DNA of 52,524 bases from Verrucomicrobiia bacterium (GCA_020440025.1 JAGROX010000058.1:7122-59645), one strand, 5' to 3'. Counted from the stretch's first letter, positions 45,000 through 52,524 are shown. Program-made: numbers and translations. The notes: generated by a model from the letters alone, not told the origin.

Positions 45000-45302
45000 C
45001 TGCTTCAAATTCAGATTTCTAAATCCCAGATCCGAAACGCCAGGTCATCCGCCCACCGGCGATCAAGGGACTGAGAGCCCTACCACAAAAAAAGGCGCGA
45101 CGGGACGGCAAAGGCCCAAAACCCGAAACTGAACCCTGTCAGTTCGCGGAATTAACCCTGTTAGGTGCCAGCCCCAATGGAGGGAACCCTGAAAAACCAA
45201 GGATGCCTTAAGCCCCCTGTTCGGTCATTTCTGAGCCCCTTTGGCCTCAGGTGTTTGTTCGGCGCGACGGTCTGCTATTTGAGGGCCTGGATGCCACGCA
45301 AC
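45000..45302. other. Non-coding stretch with repeat copy
   Basis: About 300 nt holding the dispersed repeat at 45044-45084 and two AACCCTGT motifs 17 nt apart near 45134 and 45151. A 102-codon plus-strand frame here has no recognisable content and opposes the gene at 45303, so I leave it uncalled. Confidence 0.5.
45044..45084 (+). repeat. Dispersed intergenic repeat, copy 2
   Basis: GTCATCCGCCCACCGGCGA followed by TCAAGGGACTGAGAGCCCTACC. The 14-nt core TCAAGGGACTGAG-GCCCTACC matches copies at 5399 and 49436 (minus). It is preceded by AAACGCCAG, shared with the diverged copy at 17086. Confidence 0.7.
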
Positions 45303-45671
45303 TCAAATCCCGATCATCTCAATGCTGGAATCAAAATTCATCTTCCGGAAAATTTTCCGCATATTCTTGATCTCAGCCTTGTCAATCTGGCGAATCGAAA
45401 GTTCATAGGTTTGTTTGTCGCATTGCAATTCAATCGTTTCGGCAGCTTCATCGAAGGAAACTTTTCGAAGTAACGATCGGCCGTCGTCAACGGGATCAAG
45501 GTCGAACGAAACGGTTGCTCCGCGCTCCCATTCATCAAGAAAGCGTTCAAATTTCGGAGTTCGCATGGCAATGAGGCTTTGCACCTGACTCGGACTATCC
45601 TGATCGGCTACCGCGAACGCCACAATCAGATCCGTTCCAGATTCACAGTCGATGAATGATATGCGATGCAT
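45303..45671 (-). CDS. Small protein of unknown function in AT-richer patch
   Basis: 122 residues from ATG 45671; an ATG 39 nt earlier (45710) or a TTG between them, after GGAGG, are possible alternatives. The peptide is well formed: charged and hydrophobic residues alternate (FIDCESGTDLIVAFAVADQD, FERFLDEWERGATVSFDLD) and it ends MNFDSSIEMIGI. The region is visibly richer in A/T than its surroundings, suggesting recent acquisition. No signal peptide. I recognise no family; compact cytosolic proteins of this look include immunity proteins, which is only a guess. A 17-bp palindrome lies 35 nt upstream. Confidence 0.6.
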   Translation of the reverse strand: MHRISFIDCESGTDLIVAFAVADQDSPSQVQSLIAMRTPKFERFLDEWERGATVSFDLDPVDDGRSLLRKVSFDEAAETIELQCDKQTYELSIRQIDKAEIKNMRKIFRKMNFDSSIEMIGI

Positions 45672-45705
45672 TTTTTCGCACAACAATATGACAATACCTC
45701 CGTGC

Positions 45706-45722
45706 GGCATATCTGATATGCC
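45706..45722. promoter_or_regulatory. Palindromic operator candidate
   Basis: GGCATATC-T-GATATGCC is an exact palindrome with a one-base centre, 35 nt upstream of the small gene starting at 45671. The related half-site CGATATCAGGGCATACC follows at about 45731. Size and place suit a dimeric repressor such as an autoregulator. Confidence 0.5.
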
Positions 45723-46207
45723 TCACAGAGCGATATCAGGGCATACCCCCTCTCCCAGTCAGGCGGGGTTTGAACAGCGGATCTTGGAGGGCCTTTTAGC
45801 CAATCGGCGGAAGTTGGAAAAGAAGAAAAGGGCCTTGTCTGCCTGAATAGGCGATATCGGGAGCCCCTGAGCTCTCTGCTGGCGCGTTCTTCAAAATCGT
45901 CTATCCACTTTTTGGAGGTTCGCCCCTGCTCCGCACGGGTAGATCAAGGGCGGACTGAAGATGTCCTGAACGTTTCCGGAAGTCGATGGTCCAAGAAAAG
46001 TAGTCTCGAAGGCATCGACTGGCGGAATCGCGGGGGACCGCCGAGTTGACGATCGAAGTGATGGGTAAGTTAATTCACCGTTTTTCTATCCAAGCGTCGG
46101 CAGTTCATTTTCCGGGTTGGAGGACCATGGAGCAACAGGGGGGCGATCTTTTCCCTGCAAAGATCGCCCCCTTACCTTCATGGGGTGCCTAGTGCCGGAG
46201 CCGGCGG
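45723..46207. other. Intergenic stretch with terminator-like hairpin
   Basis: 485 nt between the AT-rich gene and the kinase gene. Apart from the palindromic half-site at 45731 and the hairpin at 46139-46171 I see nothing convincing. A short plus-strand frame (45652-45846) ends in a Lys/Arg-rich stretch but has no further support. Confidence 0.45.
46139..46171 (-). terminator. Perfect 13-bp hairpin after the kinase-FGE gene
   Basis: GGGGGCGATCTTT (46139-46151) and AAAGATCGCCCCC (46159-46171) are exact complements around a 7-nt loop, 37 nt past the stop of the minus-strand kinase-FGE gene. No U-tract follows on that strand, so it may act as an mRNA-stabilising hairpin or a factor-dependent terminator. 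Confidence 0.55.
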
Positions 46208-47308
46208 TTAGGGCGTTTTCTCGGGGGGGATGACGACCCGGAAGCCGATACGGCTATTTTTTAACTGGGGATCGTTGCGACCGCGGGAGGCGGCGCGGAG
46301 GTAGTCGGTCTTGGCGAACCAGCAACCGCCGCGATAGCTGCGCTGTTCGCCCTGGGCGGGGCCCGAGGGATCGCGCCCGCCGGGGAGTTCGCTCTGAAAC
46401 CAATCGAGACACCATTCCCAGAGATTGCCGTGCATGTCGTAGAGGCCCCAGGGGTTGGCTTTTTTCTGGGCGACGACATGGGGTTTGCCATCGCTGTTGT
46501 CCTGGTGCCAAGAGATGTCGTCGGCTGACTGTCCCCCAAAAGGCTTGTCGCCGCCAGCGCGGCAGGCGTATTCCCACTGGGCTTCGGTGGGCAGGGTGTA
46601 GATCCAACCTTTCGGCAGGGTGCCGGCATCGCGTTCGCGCCGGGTGAGGGCGTGGCAATAGGCAATGGCATCGCCCCAGGTGACCTGCTCCACGGGTGCC
46701 TGGGGGCCGAGGCCTTTGAAGTAGGAGGGATTGGACCCGATGACGGCTTGGTATTGGCCTTGGGTGACTTCCGTGCTGCCGATCCAGAAGCCGCGGCTGA
46801 GCTCGACTGGCGCCTGGGCTTCCTCGGGACGTCGCCCTTTCTCTTTGGCGGGGCTGCCCATGACGACATCGCCCGAGGTGAATCCGGACCGCGGGTCGGC
46901 GGCAATGGAGATGGCGTGGGCGGGCAGGAGTTTTCCGCCGTGGTGATGGAGGTATTTCTCGATTTCCATTCCGTCGATGAACTCCATGACGAGATAAAGC
47001 TGCCCGCCGGAGGTCTCACCAAAGTCGTAGACGGAGAGGATCGCGGGGTGATCGAGGTTGGCCATGGACTGGGCCTCGAGATTGAAGCGTTCGACGAACT
47101 GGAAGTGGTCGTCGGCGTCGGAGAAGCTTTCCGGCAGGATTTTGATGGCGACATTTCGCATCAGTTTAATCTGACGCCCCTGATAGACGGCTCCCATCCC
47201 TCCGCGTCCGAGCATGGCGCTGATCTCATACTGTGGCAGCAGAGCGTGGAGTTCTTCGATGGTGGGCGGGATCCACGCGGTGAAGTCGTCTTTGTCAGTG
47301 GCACTCAT
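46208..47308 (-). CDS. Protein kinase N-lobe fused to formylglycine-generating-enzyme domain; kinase C-lobe missing
   Basis: 366 residues from ATG 47308. Residues 28-136 are a serine/threonine kinase N-lobe: glycine loop GRGGMG (34-39), VAIK lysine at 56, helix-C glutamate near 78, and hinge YLVMEFIDG. The sequence stops matching a kinase after HAISIA (about residue 136): the HRD loop, DFG motif and activation segment are absent. It passes in frame into a sulfatase-modifying-factor (FGE/SUMF1) domain at about residue 143: GSPAKEKGRRPEEAQAPVEL, STEVTQGQYQAV, LPTEAQWEYACRAGG, GLYDMHGNLWEWCLDWF and SYRGGCWF. Normal homologues keep a full kinase between the two parts. It cannot phosphorylate; the FGE-like part may still fold. 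Confidence 0.85.
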   Translation of the reverse strand: MSATDKDDFTAWIPPTIEELHALLPQYEISAMLGRGGMGAVYQGRQIKLMRNVAIKILPESFSDADDHFQFVERFNLEAQSMANLDHPAILSVYDFGETSGGQLYLVMEFIDGMEIEKYLHHHGGKLLPAHAISIAADPRSGFTSGDVVMGSPAKEKGRRPEEAQAPVELSRGFWIGSTEVTQGQYQAVIGSNPSYFKGLGPQAPVEQVTWGDAIAYCHALTRRERDAGTLPKGWIYTLPTEAQWEYACRAGGDKPFGGQSADDISWHQDNSDGKPHVVAQKKANPWGLYDMHGNLWEWCLDWFQSELPGGRDPSGPAQGEQRSYRGGCWFAKTDYLRAASRGRNDPQLKNSRIGFRVVIPPEKTP

Positions 47309-47449
47309 CGGATGAGTCAGGGAAAGGCATGATCCTCAGGACGAGAAACTAGACTGCCCCGAGCCGCCCAGTCAAGAAAGCCCGCTAGCTTCGGTGTCTC
47401 CGATCTACTTGCCGAGTGGGCAAATGACGCGGACGCTTCTCCCGTGAGC

Positions 47450-48187
47450 ATGAGCGACCGGTTCCCTTCCCCTGCCCTCCCTCTTTTTCCCCCGGACGAT
47501 GCCCGTATCCGGGTGGTGGGTAGTTTTGAGGGATTGGTGTCGACGCGGTTTGCGGACGGGGTGAATGCGCTGTGCTGGCGGCGGGAGTTGGCCGGAGATT
47601 TTGGCGAAGTGGTGCGGCTGCTGAATTGCGGTGATGGGATCACGCCACTGGATGAGGAGACGCTCGTGGCCCTGCCGGTAGGCGCAGCGGGCCGGATGGC
47701 AATCGACACGATGCTGGCCGATCTGGAGCGACTCGAGGACGCGGGACTGGAGCCTTCGCTGGACTGCATCCGGGGCTATCGTCGGGATGTCTCGACAAGC
47801 CCAGTATCGACGGATGTCTTTTCTTTTCATGTGGATAGCGCGACGGCGGAGGCAGACACCTACCTCTGCACCTACCACGGTCCCTCGAGCGAGGGATTGC
47901 GAAACGAGGACGCCCGGCGACGGGTGGACGTTCCCGAGACTCGCGCAGCACTACGGGAACTCTACGGTGATGCCAAACTGGATGCGGATTTCGTGGCCTA
48001 TTTGACGACGCATCACTATGACCTGCACTACGTGCCCGCAAGGCCCGAGGTGAAGCCCTACGTCTTCGGCGTGGGCAATCTGTGGCGCATCGCGACCCAG
48101 TATCCGGGCAGCCCGGTGCCGCCGTGCATTCACCGGGCTCCAGAGACGCGGCCGGGAGATGAGGCGAGATTGCTTCTCATCTCCTGA
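47450..48187 (+). CDS. DUF1826-like protein
   Basis: 245 residues from ATG 47450; GTG 47444 is possible. It matches the DUF1826 pattern in GVNALCWRRELAGDFGEVV, FSFHVDSATAEADTYLCTYHGPSSEG (a His-x-Asp that resembles an iron ligand pair), and the ending PPCIHRAPETRPGDEARLLL. A C-terminal His (IHRAP) may be a further ligand, as in 2-oxoglutarate dioxygenase-like folds, but the chemistry is not known. No signal peptide. It is divergent from the kinase-FGE gene and about 170 nt before lsrF. Confidence 0.65.
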   Translation: MSDRFPSPALPLFPPDDARIRVVGSFEGLVSTRFADGVNALCWRRELAGDFGEVVRLLNCGDGITPLDEETLVALPVGAAGRMAIDTMLADLERLEDAGLEPSLDCIRGYRRDVSTSPVSTDVFSFHVDSATAEADTYLCTYHGPSSEGLRNEDARRRVDVPETRAALRELYGDAKLDADFVAYLTTHHYDLHYVPARPEVKPYVFGVGNLWRIATQYPGSPVPPCIHRAPETRPGDEARLLLIS

Positions 48188-48190
48188 CGG

Positions 48191-48268
48191 AGATGGGAAT
48201 TGGGAAGCGGGATTCAGGATTCGGGGGCATGGAAGCTGACGGCTAAAAGCCAAAAGCTAAAGGCTAAT
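48191..48268. repeat. Low-complexity intergenic repeats
   Basis: GGGAATTGGGAAGCGGGATT-type sequence (48195-48225) followed by an imperfect GGCTAAAAGCCAAAAGCTAA run (48241-48268). The first part resembles 5482-5518 on the opposite strand and 49351-49367 (GGGATTCAGGAT). Confidence 0.45.
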
Positions 48269-48359
48269 CGCTCTCTCCCCCTTGACCTCCGGGGATTTCC
48301 CCGGCATCGTCGCGGACACTTTTCTTTTTTCTCCCAAAACCAAAACCACATATAGAAAG

Positions 48360-49238
48360 ATGGCAGACCTCGATGACATCCGCGACGGCGACAACTTCGG
48401 CCTCAATTCCCCGGCCGACACCAGCTCGTTTTACCTGAAGGGACTCAACAACTCCAGCTGGGGCATTAAGAACCGTGTGTCGCGGATCTTTAACCGCAAG
48501 TCGGGCCGCACGGTGATGCTGGCGTTTGACCACGGTTTCCTCATGGGACCAACCTCCGGCTTGGAGCGAATCGACCTCACGATCGCTCCGCTCGCCGAGC
48601 ACGCCGACTGTCTGATGGCGACTCGTGGCATGATCCGCAGCTGCATCCCGGCAGACAACACCAAGCCGATTTGCCTGCGCACGGACACCGGCACCACCAT
48701 TCTCACGGAGATGAATCACAACGTGCTCATCGACGAAGCCGAGGCCATCAGCATGAACGCTTCCGCCATGGCAGCGATGATTGCCGTCGGTGACCCGGCC
48801 ACCGAGGCCTCCACCATCGCCAATATTAGCCGTTTGGTCGATATCGGGCAGAAATACAGCATTCCGGTGATGGGTGTGACCGCCGTGGGTAAAGACATGG
48901 CCCGCGACGCGCGTTACTTCAGTCTCGCTGCCCGAGTGTGTGCGGAAAATGGAGCCAGCATCGTGAAGACCTATTACACCGAAGGTTTCGAAAACGTCGT
49001 CGCTTGCACCCCGGTCCCCGTGGTGATTGCCGGCGGCAAGAAGCTTCCGGAACTGGAAGCGCTCGAGCTCGCCTACAACGCCATCCAATGCGGCGCCGCC
49101 GGTGTCGACATGGGCCGGAACGTTTTCCAATCCGATGCGCCCCTCGCCATGATCAAAGCAGTCGCCGGGGTGGTTCACGATGATCTGAAGCCCGCCGAGG
49201 CATTCGATCTCTATGAGACGCTGAAGAACGAGGGCTGA
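48360..49238 (+). CDS. lsrF: LsrF-type class I aldolase/thiolase family protein
   Basis: 292 residues from ATG 48360, with AGAAAG just before it. Opening MADLDDIRDG and the motifs RIFNRKSGRTVMLAFDHGFL, MGPTSGLERIDLTIAPLAEH, GVTAVGKDMARDARYFSLAAR, VKTYYTEGF, VVIAGGKKLPELEALEL and GVDMGRNVFQSDAP match LsrF and related DhnA-type class I aldolases; the Schiff-base lysine is in IVKTYY. LsrF cleaves processed phospho-AI-2 in enteric bacteria. No lsrABCDKRG genes are near, so its substrate here is uncertain; the symbol reflects family only. Followed by a strong terminator. Confidence 0.85.
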   Translation: MADLDDIRDGDNFGLNSPADTSSFYLKGLNNSSWGIKNRVSRIFNRKSGRTVMLAFDHGFLMGPTSGLERIDLTIAPLAEHADCLMATRGMIRSCIPADNTKPICLRTDTGTTILTEMNHNVLIDEAEAISMNASAMAAMIAVGDPATEASTIANISRLVDIGQKYSIPVMGVTAVGKDMARDARYFSLAARVCAENGASIVKTYYTEGFENVVACTPVPVVIAGGKKLPELEALELAYNAIQCGAAGVDMGRNVFQSDAPLAMIKAVAGVVHDDLKPAEAFDLYETLKNEG

Positions 49239-49289
49239 GAGTTTTCTCTCCTCTTCGCTCGATTCGACTCGTTCGTTGAATCTACACTG

Positions 49290-49323
49290 CGCCGCTTCTG
49301 ACTTGGTCAGGAGCGGCGTTTTT
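49290..49323 (+). terminator. Rho-independent terminator of lsrF
   Basis: CGCCGCTTCTGAC (49290-49302) and GTCAGGAGCGGCG (49306-49318) form a 13-bp stem with one G-T-type mismatch and a 3-nt loop, followed by TTTTTG. It lies 51 nt after the lsrF stop. Confidence 0.85.
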
Positions 49324-49383
49324 GTTGGGGGGAAGGAAGGATCGAGGATTTGGGATTCAGGATCGAAGGTGAGAAGGCGGCGC

Positions 49384-49477
49384 GCGAGGGACCGCACGCC
49401 CTACCGAAATTGGTGGGCATCGAGTGGCTCGGGAAGGTAGGGCGATCAGTCCCTTGAGCGCCGGTGGCCGGATGATC
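49384..49477. repeat. Dispersed repeat as an inverted pair
   Basis: The minus-strand copy at 49436-49477 reads GATCATCCGGCCACCGGCG then CTCAAGGGACTGATCGCCC and TACC, nearly identical to copies 1 and 2. A partial plus-strand copy (AGGGACCGCACGCCCTACC, about 49386-49405) lies about 30 nt away in the opposite direction, so the two could pair into a large hairpin. Just downstream is the stop of the minus-strand secreted protein gene (49479). Confidence 0.65.
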
Positions 49478-49478
49478 C

Positions 49479-51779
49479 CTAAGGCAATGACGTAGAGAGC
49501 AGCTCGCACTCCCGAACGTCGGTGATCACTCCGTAGATCAGGTCTCCGTTGGAACTGATGACCTGGCGTTTACCGCGGGCACAGACGCCAGTGCGATCGG
49601 GAAAGGAATCGAGCTTGATCCCACGGATCAGTGACCCCGAAGTCTCAGTAGAAAACAAATGATCCCCTTTTTGAATCAAGGGATTGGGCAGTCGTTCGTC
49701 TTGGTTGGGACCGTCATCTCCCAGAGTGGTCTGTCCGTAGCAGAGGATCTGATTCTGGGACGGGGGAACATTTTTCAAGGCAGCCTGGACGACGTAGTAG
49801 CCGTTCACCGGATCCACATCCACGCGCTGGATGCTCCGAATGATGGCTCCGCCGGGGTTGGGTCCCGGTGCGGGATCTCCGGTTTGCATGAGCACCTGAA
49901 AATCGCCGTCGCTCTGTCCCAGGAAAAGGACGCTGGAATTGCTCTGGTTGATGCCGGGCCCCCGAAGGAAGCTCTGGCAAATGAACTGCTCATTGCCGAT
50001 GGGCCAGGTCTTCTGGATGCGTTTCACCTGCGGACCTCCAGGGCTGATCTCCTGGCCTTTCTGAATGAGCAAGCCTGCGCCTTCACGGAAAATGCCTTCA
50101 TTGTTCCGCGCATTGGCGTCGGGACCACTGAGGGTACATCGATACACTGCCTGATTGTCACTGCAGCCGACGCCAAGGAAGTTCCGATAATCGGCCTGGC
50201 CCACTCCCGGAGCCATCTGGGTGCTGAGTGCGACCAACTGTCCATCGCCCCCGTTGACGTTGTCGGCAAACACCGCCGGGAACGCACGACCACCAAAGCC
50301 AGGGCGGACGGGATTGCTAAAAGCAAAGCGATCACCGAAACAGATTGCCGGAGGGGCGCCGAATTGCCCATAGACATCGCCGCCGAAAAGTCCGGCGGGA
50401 GGACTTCCCTCGTGAGCGTCCGTGTTGAGGACGTTCCCGTTCTGATCCATGACGACGATTCCGGTGTCGTTGGTCCGATCAACGGGATTGGCGAGAGATG
50501 AATCCGCAGTAAAGACCACCGGAAAGCCAAAGGTGCCGACGTCGCCTACCCTTCCTCCCACCACATCCCGAATCGCTTTCGTTTCAGCGCCGGGGAATCT
50601 GGGATCGATGCTGTCACCGTGGCCGGTCAATTTCACTACCAGACTGCCATTGTCCACAAAGAGGGATTGCGGTCTCCCCCTGCCCGAGGTATTCGCCACC
50701 ACGAGACTACCAAAAGGAGCATTGTTGATGATGTCCGCGATCCTGATCGGCGTCTCTCCGGGAGGCAGGTTATGGAAGGCGTCTCCGACTCGGCTTTGGA
50801 TAATGACTTCGGGATCTGAATTGGCCAAGGTCGAGAAAACTGCCTGATTCCGCCCTCGAGTCGCGCCCAAGCCGGTGAGACGACTTTGGAACAGACATTC
50901 ACCGTTGGGATTGATGGCAGGCTGGCTTTGGTAGGCGAAAAACGTATCGAGTATCCCGGGCGCCCGGTATCGAGTGTGGGCAAGCGTCCTTGGAATGAGT
51001 GTGGGCTCGCCAAAGAGCACATCATCCATGGCCACCACATCACCTCCTCCACCATCCGAGATGTCATTGGCGCCCGGTGTGGCATCACCGCAAGTGATGC
51101 GGACAGAGTGAATGACGGGGTTCTCAAAGGTCGCCCCGACAAAACTGAAAGTCTCATCTCCCGAAGTCGCCAGCACACTGCGGGAAAAGATCCGCTCCCC
51201 CGTGTAGGCAAAGAACTCGATCATCGTAGAATCGCTGACGTCGACATCAGAGAACACCGCCCCGAAGCCACAGACGGCAGCGGGACGAGTGGTGCCGGGA
51301 TAATAGAAATTCATAATCACTTCATTGCTTGCCGATGGTTGAAAGACCCTCACCCCGGTGAAAGGGTCGATGTTGTCAGGATAGTTGGGATTGATGTCTC
51401 CAAACTCGGTTGGGGTCGAGGTGGGATTGCTGGAATCGGCGCTAACGAGGAGTCCCTGCCCACTACAGAGAACCAGTCCCTTGGGTAACACGGTGTTGAA
51501 GAACTTCTCCGGAAGTAGTCCGGGAGCCGCGTTGCTGTCGGGAACATCATCCCAGTTGATCTCTCGACGACCGGACGTCTGCCCAGCCGGGGCAATGCCA
51601 TTGTCGATACCTCCTATGTCGACTCTCAGCTGATCAACGGTACTCTGAATCGAAGCTCCGTTAAATCCGGTAGCTTCGCGAATGGTGGCGACTTCGTGGT
51701 GTTCGGAAGCCGTTCCAATTTCCACAGCCAGGGCGAAGATGCCTAGCGTGGCCATAACGAGTTGGTTCACGGTTCTCAT
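49479..51779 (-). CDS. Large secreted protein of unknown function
   Basis: 766 residues from ATG 51779 (a TTG two codons earlier is less likely). Signal peptide MRTVNQLVMATLGIFALAVE. Residues about 75-265 form a beta-rich domain with VFSDVDVSDSTMIEFFAYTG and VIHSVRITCGDA, like the C-terminal anchored domains seen on secreted proteins. The rest has repeated blocks around the pattern QTGDPAPG, QSRVGDAFHNLPPGETPIRI and QKGQEISPGG ... QVKRI, a propeller-like repeat family of exported proteins. No catalytic motif recognised. Monocistronic, flanked by the repeat pair and a divergent radical SAM gene. Confidence 0.78.
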   Translation of the reverse strand: MRTVNQLVMATLGIFALAVEIGTASEHHEVATIREATGFNGASIQSTVDQLRVDIGGIDNGIAPAGQTSGRREINWDDVPDSNAAPGLLPEKFFNTVLPKGLVLCSGQGLLVSADSSNPTSTPTEFGDINPNYPDNIDPFTGVRVFQPSASNEVIMNFYYPGTTRPAAVCGFGAVFSDVDVSDSTMIEFFAYTGERIFSRSVLATSGDETFSFVGATFENPVIHSVRITCGDATPGANDISDGGGGDVVAMDDVLFGEPTLIPRTLAHTRYRAPGILDTFFAYQSQPAINPNGECLFQSRLTGLGATRGRNQAVFSTLANSDPEVIIQSRVGDAFHNLPPGETPIRIADIINNAPFGSLVVANTSGRGRPQSLFVDNGSLVVKLTGHGDSIDPRFPGAETKAIRDVVGGRVGDVGTFGFPVVFTADSSLANPVDRTNDTGIVVMDQNGNVLNTDAHEGSPPAGLFGGDVYGQFGAPPAICFGDRFAFSNPVRPGFGGRAFPAVFADNVNGGDGQLVALSTQMAPGVGQADYRNFLGVGCSDNQAVYRCTLSGPDANARNNEGIFREGAGLLIQKGQEISPGGPQVKRIQKTWPIGNEQFICQSFLRGPGINQSNSSVLFLGQSDGDFQVLMQTGDPAPGPNPGGAIIRSIQRVDVDPVNGYYVVQAALKNVPPSQNQILCYGQTTLGDDGPNQDERLPNPLIQKGDHLFSTETSGSLIRGIKLDSFPDRTGVCARGKRQVISSNGDLIYGVITDVRECELLSTSLP

Positions 51780-51940
51780 CAGCAACCATCTTGCCTCGAA
51801 TGAAATCTGATAGGCAAGCCAAAACCCGGCTCACCAAAGAAGGAGATGCCCCGCCCTCTCTGCACTCGCCAACCTGGCCTGAGCCTCCGATCTCAAACAG
51901 CTGATTGCGAGCCGGGGACAACTCGGGCACTGTCATAAGA

Positions 51941-52524
51941 ATGCCCGATATCGTTCTCTCCACGCTCAATGCGAAATACATTCATTCCTCTTTCGGACTG
52001 CGCTATCTGATGGCGAATCTGGGGCCGCTGAAAGATCGGGCGACGATTGTGGAGTTTCAGATCAAGCAGGCTCCACTCGAAATCGTGGAAGCCGTGTTGG
52101 CACTGGAACCCCGCATCGTGGGATTCGGGATCTACATCTGGAATGTGGTGGAGACCACGGCGGTGCTGAGCCTGCTGCGCTCGCTACGACCGGACCTGAT
52201 CATCATCCTGGGCGGGCCGGAGGTTTCGCACGAGTGGGAAGGTCAGACGATCATCGAGTTCGCGGATCACGTGATCACCGGTGAGGCGGATCTAAAATTT
52301 GCCGAAGTCTGCACAGCGCTTTTGGGCGAGGCTGAAGTTCATTTGCCCAAGGTGATCCCGGCCGGACTGCCGCCGCTGAAGGAACTCGCCCTGCCCTACG
52401 ATCTCTACAATGCAGACGATCTGGCGAATCGGATTCTCTATGTGGAGGCGTCTCGGGGATGTCCGTTTACCTGCGAGTTCTGCCTGTCATCACTGGATGT
52501 CCCGGTCAGGGCATTTGAACTGGA
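51941..52524 (+). CDS. B12-binding radical SAM protein, N-terminal part
   Basis: 194 codons from ATG 51941 to the right edge, still open. Residues 1-140 form a cobalamin-binding Rossmann domain (DIVLSTLNAKYIHSSFGLR, IVGFGIYIWN, IIILGGPEVSHEWE, HVITGEADLKF); the usual DxHxxG base ligand is not present, as in other members of this subgroup. A radical SAM domain begins at about residue 168 with the 4Fe-4S motif CPFTCEFC in ASRGCPFTCEFCLSSLDVP. Most of the barrel and C-terminus lie beyond the window. Such DUF4080-type proteins modify unknown substrates. Confidence 0.88.
   Translation, partial: MPDIVLSTLNAKYIHSSFGLRYLMANLGPLKDRATIVEFQIKQAPLEIVEAVLALEPRIVGFGIYIWNVVETTAVLSLLRSLRPDLIIILGGPEVSHEWEGQTIIEFADHVITGEADLKFAEVCTALLGEAEVHLPKVIPAGLPPLKELALPYDLYNADDLANRILYVEASRGCPFTCEFCLSSLDVPVRAFEL

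Noticed and set aside
45130-45165. Two AACCCTGT motifs as possible insertion-sequence ends
   Set aside because: They are direct, only 8 nt long and 17 nt apart, with no transposase fragment nearby.
45165-45473. A 102-codon plus-strand frame
   Set aside because: It overlaps a better minus-strand frame and has no ribosome binding site or recognisable content.
1-52524. CRISPR arrays, tRNA or rRNA genes, prophage
   Set aside because: No regularly spaced direct repeats, no cloverleaf with an acceptor stem, and no phage structural genes were noticed on reading both strands by eye; a covariance-model search could still find a short RNA gene.

Overview
The window is GC-rich, densely coded chromosomal DNA, most likely from a marine or aquatic member of the Verrucomicrobiota; the related Planctomycetota are the main alternative. 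The inference rests on gene families: two gene pairs encoding a planctomycete-type cytochrome (PSCyt1/DUF1549/DUF1553) and a DUF1501 protein, a sulfatase, secreted pyrrolo-quinoline-quinone-like propellers, squalene-cyclase-like c-heme proteins, a kinase/formylglycine-generating-enzyme fusion, a DUF6172 protein, and several large secreted proteins with little enzymatic content. No rRNA, tRNA, CRISPR array, intact insertion sequence or prophage was recognised.

Layout. 1-4721 (minus): three secreted proteins; the first two are tandem paralogues joined by a 4-nt stop/start overlap, and the first runs off the left edge. 4948-9908 (plus): a small membrane protein, a PQQ-like beta-propeller, a decayed sigma-factor/kinase remnant, and a complete Ktr-type potassium uptake pair. 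10028-16903 (minus): a beta-helix surface protein with what looks like its broken-off C-terminal module, then a DUF1501/PSCyt1 pair. 17217-18809 (plus): a lipoprotein combining TPR repeats and a parvulin domain. 18948-24233 (minus): one tightly packed seven-gene run, in transcription order a MoaD-like protein, a MoeB/ThiF-like protein, a double-domain molybdate-type binding lipoprotein, a permease, an ATPase, TspO and an AlkD-like DNA glycosylase. 24481-38546 (plus): a second PSCyt1/DUF1501 pair, a transglutaminase-like protein, a c-heme cyclase-like protein, then mannonate dehydratase, an enolase-superfamily dehydratase, a hexuronate-type MFS transporter, a sulfatase and a PhoD-like phosphatase. 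38556-41605 (minus): DUF6172, a sialate O-acetylesterase and a PanB-like protein lacking usual metal ligands. 41807-44972 (plus): two secreted alpha/beta hydrolases, one with EF-hands. 45303-46207: an AT-richer patch with an orphan gene and a palindromic operator candidate. 46208-52524: a kinase/FGE fusion missing the kinase catalytic half, a DUF1826-like protein, an LsrF-type aldolase/thiolase with a strong terminator, a large secreted protein, and the start of a B12-binding radical SAM protein.

How it fits together. The 30.9-45 kb stretch reads as catabolism of sulfated and acetylated, uronate-containing polysaccharide: esterases and a sulfatase strip substituents outside the cytoplasm, the MFS protein imports uronates or aldonates, and two dehydratases feed 2-keto-3-deoxy sugar acids into metabolism. 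The 18.9-24.2 kb operon links oxyanion uptake to sulfur-carrier activation for molybdenum or tungsten cofactor. A family of about 40-50 bp intergenic repeats recurs at four places, once as an inverted pair. The most unusual items are the double binding protein operon, the PanB-like protein without metal ligands, the amputated kinase, the broken beta-helix gene and the chimeric sigma/kinase relic.
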